From positions 1 through 64,000 of the forward strand of contig CANGHH010000004.1 in the NCBI GenBank assembly GCA_947453725.1: DNA of 64,000 nucleotides, in the 5' to 3' direction. The translations under genes were made by a program, and so were the position numbers. Shown here one piece after another: positions 1 through 10,048 of this stretch. Below the pieces are notes generated by a model that made no database searches, had not been told where the DNA came from, and was given only the letters and a program-made list of their open reading frames with translations. Every line of letters starts with the position of its first letter. The first letter of the stretch is position 1. This DNA is from Betaproteobacteria bacterium. Its GTDB lineage: Bacteria > Pseudomonadota > Gammaproteobacteria > Burkholderiales > Burkholderiaceae_C.

Positions 1-10
1 AACTTATCCG

Positions 11-2428
11 ATGCGAATGCCTTCCCTGCACTGCCATTTCGACCGTCGATCGCGTGTCCTGGGTCTTTGCATCGCGGCGCTGCTGTCGGCCAGCCCGCTG
101 GTCGCTCGGGCACAAACCCAGTCCCAGTCTTCATCGGCCAGCGGTTCGGCCGACGCCGCAAGCACCATGTCCTCCGCGTCGACCGCCAACCTGACGCCTT
201 CGGCGGCTGGCGCGGTGCCGGCGAACCCGACGATCACCAACAACCCTGCGAAGAGCGGTCCCAGTGCGGGACAGCCAGCCGGTGATCGGCCCACTGCCAC
301 CCCAGGACAGGCAGAACAGTCCGTGCGCAACCCGTCCGGTCAAGGCCCGGGTCGGGCGCCTACGGCACCGAATGAATTCCAGCGTTTCGTCGCCGCTGCG
401 ACGGGCGTGACACTGCCCATCTTCGGTGAAACGTATTTCACCGGTACGCCGCAGACCTTTGCACCGCTGGACCGTGTGCCTGTCCCAGCCGACTACGTCC
501 TGGGCCCCGGCGACGAGCTCTACATCAGGGCATGGGGCAACCTGGACATGGACTGGCGCGCCACCATAGACCGCAATGGCCAGGTCAGCATTCCCCGAGT
601 CGGCACCGTCAACGTGGCCGGCGTCAAGGCATCGGAAATCGAAGGGCACTTGCGCAACCAGGTTGGCCGCGTCTTCAAGGGGTTCAGCCTGACCGTCACG
701 CTGGGCCAATTGCGCAGCATCCAGGTGTTTGTCGTGGGCCAGGCCCTCCAGCCGGGCACCTACACGGTGGGCAGCTTGTCGACCCTGATCAATGCCGTTT
801 TTGCCAGTGGCGGACCGGCCTCGAACGGCAGCATGCGCCGGGTTCAGTTGAAGCGCGGCAGCACGGTCATCACCGAACTCGACCTGTATGACTTCATTCT
901 GCAGGGCGACAAGTCGAAGGACGCCAGGCTACTGCCCGGCGACGTGATCGTCTACACCGCAGCCGGCCCGCGGGTTGCCGTGGCCGGTGCGGTGGACACG
1001 CCCGCCATCTATGAATTGAAGCCCAAGGGCAATACGGTGGGCGAGCTGATTGCCATTTCAGGCGGGAATCGTGTGCATGCCAACTTGCTGCGGGCCCAGC
1101 TCGAGCGCATCGACCCGACGGCCTTGAAGGCACCGCGCAGCGTGGTGACCGTGGATCTGCAGCAAGCGAAATCGACACCCCTGCGGGATGGCGATGTGCT
1201 GACCGTTTTTGCGGTGAGTCCGCAATTCGCCAACGCCGTGACGCTGAGAGGCAATGTCGCTGCCTCGCTGCGCTACCCCTTCACTTTGGGCATGCGCATC
1301 AGCGACCTGATCCCGGAGCGCGAAGCCCTGATCACGCCCGACTACTACCTGCGCAAGAACCGCCTGGTGCAGTTCGTGGAAGGGCGGCGCACCGGCAACC
1401 GCGAAGGTGAACTGTCGGTCAAGAACCTGGTGGACGAGCCGAATTGGGAATACGCGACGATCGAACGCCTGGACACCGACCGAATTTCAACGCGCTTGAT
1501 TCCCTTCAACCTGGGCAAGGCGGTTCTGCTGCAAGACCCTGAAAACAACCTGCTCCTGCAGGCGGGCGACATCGTCACCGTCTTCAGCACGCGCGACATC
1601 CGCGGGCCGCAGGCCCGCGTCAACCGCATGGTGCGCGTTGAAGGTGAAGTCGACAGGCCGGGCGTCTACCAACTGCAGCCGGGCGAAACGCTCAAGGCCT
1701 TGCTGCAAAGGGCCGGTGGTTTGACGCCGCAGGCTTATCTTTACGGATTGGACTTCAGCCGCGAAGAAACCCGAGTCCGGCAGCGGGAGAACCTGGCCGC
1801 GGCAACGGCGCGCCTTGAGGCGCTGGCTGCGACGCAAAGTGCCCGAACAGCAGCCAACCGGGTCGAGACTTCCAACAACAACGGTGGCGCCTTCACCGGG
1901 GCCGCGGCCGCTATCAGCAATACAGCGCTGCAGGCGCAAATTGCCAGGCTGTCGCGGGTGGAGCCGAATGGGCGCATCGCACTCGAACTGGAACCCACCA
2001 TCAGCGGCCTGGACGCGCTGCCTGACTTACCCCTGGAAGATGCCGATCGCATCAGCATTCCGGCACGGCCGGGCTTCGTCACGGTGGCTGGCGCCGTGGT
2101 CAACAACAACGCATTCCTATGGAAGCCGGGCCGCACGGCTGGCGACTACATCAACCTGGCCGGCCTGGACGAGGGCGCGGAAGTGTCAAACATGTTCATC
2201 TTGCGCGCTGACGGCACGGTCCTGAACGCCAACGGTACACGCGGTTTCTTCGGCCAGCGCAGCAACCTGCAATCGCAGCCGCTGTACGCGGGAGACTCGG
2301 TGGTCGTGCCCAGTCAGCTGGACTACGAAACCTGGGGCACGGCGTTGGTGCGCGGGCTAAAGGACTGGTCGCAGATCCTGTCGAACTTCGGCCTGAGCGC
2401 GGCTGCGATCAAGACACTCAGACAATGA
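11..2428 (+). CDS. Outer-membrane polysaccharide export protein with SLBB domains
   Basis: This 805-residue Wza-like protein probably forms the outer-membrane channel through which the exopolysaccharide leaves the cell. A signal peptide covers about residues 1-34 (Arg-rich start, then LGLCIAALLSASPLVARA). A low-complexity Ser/Ala/Thr/Pro linker follows, and a polysaccharide-export domain starts near residue 155 (DYVLGPGDELYIRAWG). Several SLBB-type segments follow (VEGEVDRPGVYQLQPGETL and VAGAVVNNNAFLWKPGRTAGDYINLAG among them). It is about twice as long as Escherichia coli Wza, typical of the multi-SLBB exporters of beta- and deltaproteobacteria. Its stop overlaps the start of the Wzz-type gene (ATGA), so the two are co-translated. 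Only 10 bases upstream are in the window, so its promoter cannot be judged. Confidence 0.9.
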   Translation: MRMPSLHCHFDRRSRVLGLCIAALLSASPLVARAQTQSQSSSASGSADAASTMSSASTANLTPSAAGAVPANPTITNNPAKSGPSAGQPAGDRPTATPGQAEQSVRNPSGQGPGRAPTAPNEFQRFVAAATGVTLPIFGETYFTGTPQTFAPLDRVPVPADYVLGPGDELYIRAWGNLDMDWRATIDRNGQVSIPRVGTVNVAGVKASEIEGHLRNQVGRVFKGFSLTVTLGQLRSIQVFVVGQALQPGTYTVGSLSTLINAVFASGGPASNGSMRRVQLKRGSTVITELDLYDFILQGDKSKDARLLPGDVIVYTAAGPRVAVAGAVDTPAIYELKPKGNTVGELIAISGGNRVHANLLRAQLERIDPTALKAPRSVVTVDLQQAKSTPLRDGDVLTVFAVSPQFANAVTLRGNVAASLRYPFTLGMRISDLIPEREALITPDYYLRKNRLVQFVEGRRTGNREGELSVKNLVDEPNWEYATIERLDTDRISTRLIPFNLGKAVLLQDPENNLLLQAGDIVTVFSTRDIRGPQARVNRMVRVEGEVDRPGVYQLQPGETLKALLQRAGGLTPQAYLYGLDFSREETRVRQRENLAAATARLEALAATQSARTAANRVETSNNNGGAFTGAAAAISNTALQAQIARLSRVEPNGRIALELEPTISGLDALPDLPLEDADRISIPARPGFVTVAGAVVNNNAFLWKPGRTAGDYINLAGLDEGAEVSNMFILRADGTVLNANGTRGFFGQRSNLQSQPLYAGDSVVVPSQLDYETWGTALVRGLKDWSQILSNFGLSAAAIKTLRQ

Positions 2429-3684
2429 GCCCGACCGAATTGAACACTGCGGTGATCGACCCAGCTGAACAGCAGACTGCCTTTGCGGCAGATGAGGCCA
2501 ATGCGGCCCAGCCCGGCGTCAGCATCCTGGACCTGATCACCTGGGTGGGACAAGGCAAACGCCTGGTCGGTATCGTCACCTTGTGCGGTCTGGCCCTTTC
2601 GTTGGCCCTGGCACTGCTGCTGCCTTCCATTTACACCGCACGCACCAGCCTGCTACCGCCGGGCGGGCAGCAACAGAGTTCGTCGGCGTCGGCGCTGGCT
2701 GCGCTGGGCTCGCTGGGCGGACTGGCCGGCGGACTGGGCGGCAAGTCGCCCGACGAGTTGTACGTCGCGCTATTGAAGAGCGACAGCGTCTTGCGCGGAC
2801 TGGATGCACGCTTCGATCTCAAGCTGAAGTACCAGGTCAAGACCTTCGAAGCCCTGCGGCTGAAGGTTCCGAAATTCGTGCGCGTGTCATCGGACCGCAA
2901 GAGCGGCGTCATCAGCCTCGAAGTCGATGACAAGGACCCTCAATTCGCCGCTGACCTGGCCAACGCCCACGTGCTGGAAGTCACCCGGGTGCTGGGGCGC
3001 CTGTCGGTGAGCGAGGCGCAACAGCGCCGCGTCTTCTTCGAAGGACAACTCAAGGAAACCAAGGAGAAACTGGTCAAGGCCGAGAATGACCTGCGCAGCA
3101 TGCAAGAGAAGACGGGCGTGGTGGTGCTGGAAAGGCAAGCCGATGCGCTGGTAACAGGCGCAGCCCAGATGCGCGCGATGATCGCCACGCGCGAAGTGCA
3201 GTTGAAGGTGATGCGCACCAGCGGCACCGAGCGCAACCCCGACGTCATGCGCTTGGCCTCCGAGATTGCGGCCTTGCGTTCGGAGTTGGCGCGGATGGAA
3301 TCCACCCAAAGCAGCAACCCAGGGAGTGCGGTGGACATGCCGGTGAACAAAATTCCTGAAGCTGCCGTCGAATACATCCGCGCTCGTCGGGAACTCAAGC
3401 TGCAGGAAACCATCCTCGAGGCCATGATTCGCCAGTTCGAAGCGGCCAAGCTGGACGAGGCCAAGGAAGGGCCACTTTTGCAGCAAGTCGATAAGGCCTT
3501 GCCACCTGACTACAAGTCGAAGCCATCGCGCGCGTCCATCGTCCTGACGGGCACCCTGTTGGGGCTTTTCGGCTCAGTAGCCTGGGTGATATTGCGTCGC
3601 TACACGGGACTCAAGGGTGAGACTCAGGACGGGCCATCCGAAGCATGGCTTGCGGCCAGTCAGGCCTGGCGCTGGCGCAGTTGA
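2425..3684 (+). CDS. Wzz-type polysaccharide chain-length / co-polymerase protein
   Basis: This 419-residue inner-membrane protein likely sets chain length and couples polymerisation to export. It has an N-terminal transmembrane segment at about residues 47-70 (LVGIVTLCGLALSLALALLLPSIYTA), a long periplasmic part rich in coiled-coil sequence (about 190-330), and a C-terminal transmembrane helix (ASIVLTGTLLGLFGSVAWVIL). A Pro-rich stretch (LPPDYKSKPSRAS) sits just before that helix, as is usual in the family. No tyrosine-kinase domain is fused to it. It overlaps the export gene by four bases. Confidence 0.88.
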   Translation: MSPTELNTAVIDPAEQQTAFAADEANAAQPGVSILDLITWVGQGKRLVGIVTLCGLALSLALALLLPSIYTARTSLLPPGGQQQSSSASALAALGSLGGLAGGLGGKSPDELYVALLKSDSVLRGLDARFDLKLKYQVKTFEALRLKVPKFVRVSSDRKSGVISLEVDDKDPQFAADLANAHVLEVTRVLGRLSVSEAQQRRVFFEGQLKETKEKLVKAENDLRSMQEKTGVVVLERQADALVTGAAQMRAMIATREVQLKVMRTSGTERNPDVMRLASEIAALRSELARMESTQSSNPGSAVDMPVNKIPEAAVEYIRARRELKLQETILEAMIRQFEAAKLDEAKEGPLLQQVDKALPPDYKSKPSRASIVLTGTLLGLFGSVAWVILRRYTGLKGETQDGPSEAWLAASQAWRWRS

Positions 3685-3840
3685 ATTGGCGCAGGACATT
3701 GCCTGAGCTTTGATCGTTGCGAAGCCAATGGCTCCGACAGTTGGAAATGGCGGCCGGCCGCTTGCATCAACGACCAGGACGCGGCTTGCAGCGAGCGCCT
3801 ACCTCCACACTCTTGAAAGACAACGGTTCGCAATTCTCCA

Positions 3841-4533
3841 ATGAAGCTGAAACGTCTATTTGCTCGCCTGGGCAAGCCCAAGTTCCGAGAAACGGTGGCC
3901 ATCATGCCACTGCCGCGCCGCATCCTCGATGTTGGAATTGCCAACGATTCCTACCTGGAGTGCAAATCCGTCTTCCAGGGCGCCGTCTATACCGGATTGG
4001 ATCTGGAACCGCCCGGCTTCGCGATGGAACCGGGGGACGACTTCATTCTCCGCAATCTCGAGGACAAAGATGCGCTGAACGGAATTCAGACCACTTATGA
4101 CCTCATCATCGTCAACCACGTGCTGGAGCACTTGAGCGCTGGCGAGAAAGTGTTTGCCCGACTGTGCCAACTGCTTGCGCCGGGCGGCGTGCTTTACGCC
4201 GAGTTTCCCTCGCTGCGCACGGCATATAGCCGCAAGACAGCATCAAGTTACCACTTTCATGACGATCGGACGCACCGCCGCTTCTATAGCCTGGAGACTC
4301 TGGCCAACACAGCCATCATGGAGAACTGCAAGATTCTCAGCTGCGGACCTATTTCAACACCATTGAAAGATGTGCTGGCGATTCCTCGAGCGCTCGTGGG
4401 TTGGGTGCGAGGACAGGGGTACGGACCGTTCCTGCTCCACGCTCTGCGCAAGATCGATCACATCATGGTTCGTCGCGAATTCAATACCGAGACCAACCAG
4501 AACCTTGAAGCGTCTCATCGATCTGGCCCCTGA
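3841..4533 (+). CDS. SAM-dependent methyltransferase (class I)
   Basis: This 230-residue protein has the class I methyltransferase layout. A motif I-like region near residues 28-35 (ILDVGIAN) departs from the usual GxGxG glycine pattern. A typical post-motif (TYDLIIVNHVLEHLSAGEKVF) and LLAPGGVLYAEFPS follow. It probably methylates a sugar or glycan end in the neighbouring polysaccharide pathway, but the substrate is not visible. It stands about 150 bases after the Wzz gene and converges with the flippase-like gene. Base composition is less GC-rich than in the housekeeping part of the window, as is usual for polysaccharide loci. Confidence 0.75.
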   Translation: MKLKRLFARLGKPKFRETVAIMPLPRRILDVGIANDSYLECKSVFQGAVYTGLDLEPPGFAMEPGDDFILRNLEDKDALNGIQTTYDLIIVNHVLEHLSAGEKVFARLCQLLAPGGVLYAEFPSLRTAYSRKTASSYHFHDDRTHRRFYSLETLANTAIMENCKILSCGPISTPLKDVLAIPRALVGWVRGQGYGPFLLHALRKIDHIMVRREFNTETNQNLEASHRSGP

Positions 4534-4558
4534 AAAATCCACCGCCCCGACCTGGTGG
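4532..4558 (-). terminator. Candidate intrinsic terminator for the minus-strand operon
   Basis: Read on the minus strand, CCACC (4558-4554) pairs with GGTGG (4543-4539) across a 10-base GC-rich loop and is followed by ATTTTTC. It lies just after the stop of the flippase-like gene in the convergent gap. The five-pair stem is short, so this is only a candidate. Confidence 0.4.
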
Positions 4559-4575
4559 CACCGCTGTACGGTTGC

Positions 4576-5742
4576 TCATTTGAGATCTTCAAATGCTCGC
4601 ATCACACGACGTGTCACCATCTGCAGGCCGAACAACAAGAGGCAGACAAGCGCCGCGAGGGGTGCAGTTTCTCTGTGGATCATGCCCGCGGCGATCAGTG
4701 AGCTGACGAAAACAACGATCTGGCAAGTGAGGGCTAGCACAGGCCGTCCGAAGGACGCCAAGGTGGATGACAGGTAATTCATGAGTGCGACCACTGCCGT
4801 GCAGGCAGCCAGTGCGACGTAGCCGACCGCGTGCGTATCACGCGCCAGAAGACTGAAAGCGATAGCGATCGGCATGGCGACCGCGAACCGTTGGATCCAA
4901 TGTTGGTGCAGGGCCAACATGCCGGCAGCTTGGCTGAATCGGGAGACGTCCATCGACCGATAGAAGATGCGTGAACCGAACACGTTGACCACCGAAGCTG
5001 GTAGCGCGCCCAGTGTGTGCACCCAACGCAAGACCACCAGTGAGAGCGTGTAGGCCGCCTGGTCTGGATAAAAAGTGTTGTAGATGACCGCAGACGATGC
5101 AGAAAGCGAACAAATCAGTTGCACGCTGACGTGCGACGTGATGAAAGTGATGGCACCGCCTTTCGCACCCGAACCTTCATCTGAGCTGAGATTGTCCGCG
5201 CTCTCTGGAGTACGCCGAACAGCACGTCGGACTAGGTAGCCGACAAGACGGCTCGTGACGAATGTGGAGAAGGGCAGAACAAGAGCGATGCCGTCAATCT
5301 GACCTTTTGGCTCGAAGCGAAGCAAACTCAAAGCGAGGCCGATCAGGCCCAACTCTGTGACAGCGGTAATCAGTACGCACGCGCGTTCGCTCAAGTCACG
5401 CTCCCGGAGCATGAGCATCGAGTGCAACAGATACAGCGCGCCAATACCCAAGATTGCGCTGTTAGGGCCGTGGCGGCTGACGGCATGGCCCATAACGAGT
5501 ACCGAGACACACAGGCTAAGCGCAACAATCAACCACGGTGCGGGGACTTTACGGAACATCGTAGAGGCACGCGCGTACGCCTGCGTCAAAGCGTCTGCGA
5601 CTGCGAAGAGTCCGAGGTAGCCGATGTAATCCAGCAAGTCGGCATTCAGCCCCTGGGCACGCAGTTTGAGCACGGCGTAGGTGAACAGCAGCGGTCTGAT
5701 GATCGAGACCAGCAATTGCAGTGGAACGTCCAACCGTCTCAT
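4576..5742 (-). CDS. Multi-spanning membrane protein, probable polysaccharide flippase (Wzx-like)
   Basis: This 388-residue protein consists almost wholly of hydrophobic segments (about 10-11 by eye), with Arg-rich loops, including LLVSIIRPLLFTYAVLKLRAQGL at the N-terminus and IVVFVSSLIAAGMIH near the C-terminus. The size and helix pattern suit a MOP/Wzx-type flippase that moves lipid-linked repeat units across the inner membrane, though it is a little short for that family. It overlaps the O-antigen ligase/polymerase gene by four bases and lies in the same minus-strand run as a glycosyltransferase. A second, clearer Wzx-like gene lies at 37306-38640. The family assignment rests on pattern and context, not on a diagnostic motif. 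Confidence 0.6.
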   Translation of the reverse strand: MRRLDVPLQLLVSIIRPLLFTYAVLKLRAQGLNADLLDYIGYLGLFAVADALTQAYARASTMFRKVPAPWLIVALSLCVSVLVMGHAVSRHGPNSAILGIGALYLLHSMLMLRERDLSERACVLITAVTELGLIGLALSLLRFEPKGQIDGIALVLPFSTFVTSRLVGYLVRRAVRRTPESADNLSSDEGSGAKGGAITFITSHVSVQLICSLSASSAVIYNTFYPDQAAYTLSLVVLRWVHTLGALPASVVNVFGSRIFYRSMDVSRFSQAAGMLALHQHWIQRFAVAMPIAIAFSLLARDTHAVGYVALAACTAVVALMNYLSSTLASFGRPVLALTCQIVVFVSSLIAAGMIHRETAPLAALVCLLLFGLQMVTRRVMRAFEDLK

Positions 5743-7061
5743 CGCCGTATAGCCGCCCGGGCGGGATTGAATCGCCGGCTGACTGAGGCCCTGAACTGCG
5801 GACGGTCATGGATCCACATCGCCACGAAGATCGATGGCAGGACCCACATCAGGCGCCACTGGATCAGGTCTTGAAACAGTCCACAGAACACCAGGGCTGC
5901 AAGCCCGCTGGCAACCACTGCCGTGCTGATACCCAAACTGCTGGTTCCTTGCCAAGCAGCCCTCAGTGCAGCTTTCAGCATAGAAAACATAGCGAAGACA
6001 AAGGTGCAGCCTGCCACCCAGCCATTGTCAGAGAACAGTTGAACAAAAGCGTTGTGGGCGCCAATCAGGTTTCCATCTACAGGCTCGAAGCCCGTGGCGG
6101 AGCTGGTCATGCCCGGACCGACGCCGAGCGGATGGTCCATTGCCACGCTTAACGCAGCCAATGTGTAGAGAAATCCGAATCGCTCTTCTTCTGCACTGCT
6201 CGAGGGCTCTGCCACCGTGGAAAGCCGCTCGACCAATTGCTCGCCGAGCTCGGTTGTGGCCGAGAGCGCAGAAGCCGCGGCGACAGTCACCACGAACGCC
6301 AGCGTGAGCCGCTTGAGGGCTTGCAAGCCCAGCGTCCTGATGCTGAGCACACCGTAGATGAACAGCCCGACAGCCAGTCCAAGCCATGCCGAGCGCGATT
6401 GACTGGTCAACAATTGCACAGCGGCAGACAACAAAAAGGCGAGGGCAACAAGAGTTGTCTTGAAAGCCGATCGGCGGGCCGATACCAATACATCGAGCCA
6501 ATAAATGATGATCAGGACAGAAAAGGCTCCCAGGATGTTTGGATCACCGTACAAGCCCATGAACCTGCCGCTGCGAACCACCTCGAATTGGCTTGCCAGT
6601 GTCGGAAGACCTGCTAGATGCTGCAGCCCGGCGATGAGGCCACAGACGCTGTAGCCGAGACTCATCAGGAACATCCACCGGCTAGCGGCTCCCGCTGTTC
6701 GCACCCCTGCTACCAGCACGACCAGCAACATGACATTGAGCATGAGATTTGCCGCAAAGCTGACGTTCGCCCCGCCAGCAGCCATGGAAAGCAAATAAGA
6801 CACGACGAACATCATGACAAGGATTGAAACCGGCCGGCTTATCCGGACCCGGCGGGTCGACGCCCTCAGGATCGGAATCGCCAGGAAGATCATCGTCACG
6901 AGCAGGGCGTCGATGGGGTCGGGCCCTTCCAGATTCAGGAACAACGCGAAGGCCAATAGGCCAAGCATCGCCCGATACGGGGATTCGAAGCCCTTCGACT
7001 GCCGGGGGCGCGAGCCGCTAACGTTTCTCGACGTCACGTTTCTGGTGGGTAAGTCGTTCAT
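5739..7061 (-). CDS. O-antigen ligase / Wzy-type polymerase family membrane protein
   Basis: This is a roughly 440-residue integral membrane protein with about 10-12 helices and a large periplasmic loop near the middle of the C-terminal half (TTELGEQLVERLSTVAEPSSSAEEERFGF). That loop is followed by HPLGVGPGMTSS and NLIGAHNAFVQLFSDNGWV, the Wzy_C/O-antigen ligase hallmark region with its conserved His-Asn. It would polymerise or ligate repeat units on the periplasmic face. I chose the ATG at 7061 (MNDLPTRN). An upstream start at 7145 would add 28 residues of unlikely sequence and overlap the glycosyltransferase further. With the chosen start the overlap is 44 bases. Confidence 0.83.
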   Translation of the reverse strand: MNDLPTRNVTSRNVSGSRPRQSKGFESPYRAMLGLLAFALFLNLEGPDPIDALLVTMIFLAIPILRASTRRVRISRPVSILVMMFVVSYLLSMAAGGANVSFAANLMLNVMLLVVLVAGVRTAGAASRWMFLMSLGYSVCGLIAGLQHLAGLPTLASQFEVVRSGRFMGLYGDPNILGAFSVLIIIYWLDVLVSARRSAFKTTLVALAFLLSAAVQLLTSQSRSAWLGLAVGLFIYGVLSIRTLGLQALKRLTLAFVVTVAAASALSATTELGEQLVERLSTVAEPSSSAEEERFGFLYTLAALSVAMDHPLGVGPGMTSSATGFEPVDGNLIGAHNAFVQLFSDNGWVAGCTFVFAMFSMLKAALRAAWQGTSSLGISTAVVASGLAALVFCGLFQDLIQWRLMWVLPSIFVAMWIHDRPQFRASVSRRFNPARAAIRR

Positions 7062-8169
7062 ACACGTCGGCGAACTGTTCGGCCATGATCCGAGGGTCAG
7101 AGTGCTCGGCAAGTGCAAACTGAAGGCCTGCCTCGGCAAATTCACGCTGGAAATCCTGGCGCTGCAACAAATTCAGAATGTGTTGTGCGCCCAACTCTGC
7201 TTCGTGAAGGCCGAACAAGAGGCCATCGACCCCGTGGTGCACAACTGCATCCACTCCCGGATAGCGACCGGCCACCACCGGCAGCCCGGACAACTTGGCC
7301 TCCAGAATAGCAAGTGGCACACCTTCGAAAGTAGAAGTAAAGAGCAGCACGCTGGCCGCCGCCAGTTCTGCGTCCACCTCTTCGCGACTGCGGCTGCCCG
7401 GGAAATGCACACTCTGATCAATTCCTAACCGTGCTGCTTCGGCTTTGACGGTTGCCATCAGGTCGCCATCTCCGAGCCATAGAAACCGCACATCGCGACG
7501 TTGCCGCAGTACTTTGGCTGCAACATCGAGGAACAGCAATGGGTTCTTGCGTGCGTTGAGCGTGCCGACATTGACCACTGTCGGGGTCGACGCCACCAGT
7601 TCCGCTTGATCGCCAAACCGCCGCTCGATCACCCCGGCCGTGCAGGGTGCAGTGATCCGAGTGTTGATGGCCACCGACCGGTCTGCCCGCACAAGTCCCT
7701 GGCTCAGGCCGAAATCGCGGTCTCGGGCCGTCAGGAAAGTGACGAAATCTGCAGTCAGCGAGATATGGCGTTCCAGCAATCGAAACACTGCGCGATCGAC
7801 GCTCCGGCTCTTCTGTTCAAACCGCCATGAGTGACCCGAATACACAATGGGGATAGGCATGCCAGCGCAGGCGAGCATGCCGAGAAAGCCGCTGCGTGCA
7901 GTGTGCAAGTGCACCAAATCGGGCTTGACGGTCAGCACCAGCCGACGCAACGCAGAAATCCTGGCCCACAGCGAGCTCAGGCTGTAATGACCGGTGAATT
8001 CATGCAGTTGCAGGCGCGATGACAAGAACCTCTGACCCGACGAACTTGTGACAGTGGCATGGAACTCACATCGCCCTGCACCCAGATTGTCGGCAATGGC
8101 GTTGATGTAGCCAGCGACACCGCCCGGCGAATTGTCGGCGCCAATGTGGAGGATACGAAGCGGGTTCAA
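7018..8169 (-). CDS. GT4-family glycosyltransferase (GT-B fold)
   Basis: This 383-residue cytosolic glycosyltransferase starts with the Rossmann-like LRILHIGADNSPGGVAGYI, typical of GT4 N-domains. It has the C-domain sugar-nucleotide region (FLWLGDGDLMATVKAEAARLGI) and the E-x7-E motif region FEGVPLAILEAKLSGLPVVA. It should add a sugar to a lipid-linked glycan. It is the first gene of a three-gene minus-strand unit with the ligase/polymerase and the flippase-like gene, and its promoter must lie in the long gap on its left flank (8170-9065). Confidence 0.85.
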   Translation of the reverse strand: MNPLRILHIGADNSPGGVAGYINAIADNLGAGRCEFHATVTSSSGQRFLSSRLQLHEFTGHYSLSSLWARISALRRLVLTVKPDLVHLHTARSGFLGMLACAGMPIPIVYSGHSWRFEQKSRSVDRAVFRLLERHISLTADFVTFLTARDRDFGLSQGLVRADRSVAINTRITAPCTAGVIERRFGDQAELVASTPTVVNVGTLNARKNPLLFLDVAAKVLRQRRDVRFLWLGDGDLMATVKAEAARLGIDQSVHFPGSRSREEVDAELAAASVLLFTSTFEGVPLAILEAKLSGLPVVAGRYPGVDAVVHHGVDGLLFGLHEAELGAQHILNLLQRQDFQREFAEAGLQFALAEHSDPRIMAEQFADVYERLTHQKRDVEKR

Positions 8170-9065
8170 AGTGATACGGTATCCCGGTAAGGTCTTGGTT
8201 GGCAGTCCGTTCGCCGCCGTTCAGCGCGGTGCGGCCAGAAGGCTGCGCACGGAGTCACGATCCAGAGCCGGAACTTGGCCGCCGCGGTGATGCGGTGGCG
8301 GCGGTGCACAGACACAAGCTGCACAGTACGCTGCCTGCCGTGGACGCGGTTGTCATATGCACCCTGGCTCCGGATTACAAACAGGCATGGCAGACTTCAG
8401 CTTTGAACGTCCGCTGGCACGCAACTCATTAAAAGCTGGAAGCTGCGTTTTGGCATGGGGGTTACGGGGATGTCCGGCTTGCTTCAATGCCGGTGAGTCG
8501 TCTGGACATCTGGAGGGCAACTGAAGAATGGGACGCGGCCTCGAGCTTCGGCGGTCATGTGAATTCGTGGGTGCGGCCGTCGCAGTTGGTGAAGCCAGTC
8601 TCGGCTGACCCGCAACGGAACTTCCCAAACATGCAGGCTGGCCAAGGAGGCCCGTTGCAGTCACCCCAGACAGATTGTATCGCCGCGCTTTCTCCTGTCT
8701 CGGCGTGGCTCAACGCCCGCACAGACATCCATACGCCCACCGTCCCGCTGGAAATCACAGAGTCAGCGCATGCCAACCTTGCTGCACTGGCATGGAGTGC
8801 CTGACGGCAGCCTGCTCGCCACCGCACGGCCACCGGTCGTGACACGCCCGCCACCACACACGAAGGAGACTCGCGCAGGGAAAACAGTCGGGCATGCGTG
8901 CCACAGGACACCCATGGGCCTTGGCAGCAACACGCGCATGAACAGCCTGCGTTGCACGCCCTGATCCGGGGGCGCAGGCATACGCTGAGATCCTTGGCGG
9001 CGGCAAGGAAGTGGCTGTCGGCTGATCTTCTATGATCCCGGCGTCAGCCAACGAGGCCACTACGC
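8170..9065. other. Long divergent intergenic region without a recognisable gene
   Basis: About 900 bases lie between the divergently oriented glycosyltransferase genes at 7018-8169 (minus) and 9066-9869 (plus). Short open frames exist on both strands, but their translations look like compositional shadows rich in Arg, Pro and Ala, with no family pattern. The region must hold promoters for both flanking units. I could not identify convincing -35/-10 pairs, repeats, or an RNA fold by eye. A decayed glycosyltransferase gene is possible but not shown. Confidence 0.5.
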
Positions 9066-9869
9066 TTGACCACCACCTGCTCCGTCCTCATGTCGATCTA
9101 CCATCGGGAGAAGCCGGCCTACCTTCGCAATTGCTTTGACAGCCTCGTGCAGCAAAGCCTCCCTGCTGCAGAGGTCGTGCTGGTTGAAGATGGTGAAATC
9201 ACCCCAGAATTGCATGCCGTCATTGACGAATTCGCCGGTGTGCTGCCGATTAAGCAAATTAAGTTACGCACCAACGTTGGCTTGGCCGCCGCTTTGAATG
9301 CGGGACTGGACCATTGCAGCCATGCGCTGGTAGCCCGCATGGACACTGACGATGTGGCCCGTCCCGAGCGATTGGCTAAACAAGTGGCCTTCATGAATGC
9401 GCATCCGGACATCAGTGTCTGCGGAAGCTGGGTGGCCGAGAAGGACGAGGCCATGGCGCACACGGTATTCCTGAAGAAATTGCCGCTGGAACACGCCGCA
9501 ATGGCAGCCTTTGCAAAGCAGCGGAATCCCCTCTGCCATCCAGCGTGCATCTACCGCAAGCAGGCAGTGCTGGCCGTGGGCGGCTACCCTCTGGTCTTTC
9601 CGGAAGACTATGCGCTGTGGTCCTTGATGATGGTGAGGGGCATGAGGTTTGCGAACCTGCCGGAAGTGCTGCTCGATATGCGCACCGGCGGCGATTTCAT
9701 CGAGCGCCGCGGCTTCGGCTTTCTCAAGCGAGAGATCAGTTTGGTCAGATTTCAGCAGGCGATAGGCTTCTTCAGTTTCAGCGAGGCAACGCGCTTCTTT
9801 GTCGTGAGGGCCGCAGTCCGCCTGCCACCAGCCTGGCTTCGCACGCTGCTCTACAAGTACACGCGCTGA
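9066..9869 (+). CDS. GT2-family glycosyltransferase
   Basis: This 267-residue GT-A fold transferase starts at a TTG. The family N-terminus CSVLMSIYHREKPAYLRNCFDSL requires sequence upstream of the first in-frame ATG, so the TTG is preferred. Nucleotide-binding features are VVLVEDGE near residues 38-45 and the metal-binding MDTDDVARPERLAKQ (DxD-type) near residue 95. It resembles amylovoran/WcaA-type transferases. A stretch of about 180 bases separates it from the fucosyltransferase gene downstream. Confidence 0.83.
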   Translation: MTTTCSVLMSIYHREKPAYLRNCFDSLVQQSLPAAEVVLVEDGEITPELHAVIDEFAGVLPIKQIKLRTNVGLAAALNAGLDHCSHALVARMDTDDVARPERLAKQVAFMNAHPDISVCGSWVAEKDEAMAHTVFLKKLPLEHAAMAAFAKQRNPLCHPACIYRKQAVLAVGGYPLVFPEDYALWSLMMVRGMRFANLPEVLLDMRTGGDFIERRGFGFLKREISLVRFQQAIGFFSFSEATRFFVVRAAVRLPPAWLRTLLYKYTR

Positions 9870-10048
9870 GCGAGATGCAGACACCGCCCGACGGGCGCCT
9901 CCACTCTGTGTCACAGCTTCTCGGTCGCCGCTACTGCATAGTCCGAGGCGCCAGCCGACTGGGCTCGACGGATGACCCGCAGGCCGGCCATCAGCGGGCC
10001 GGCCGCGTGCAGCCGGGCTACGCCGACTCGAACAAAGGACTCTGAGCC

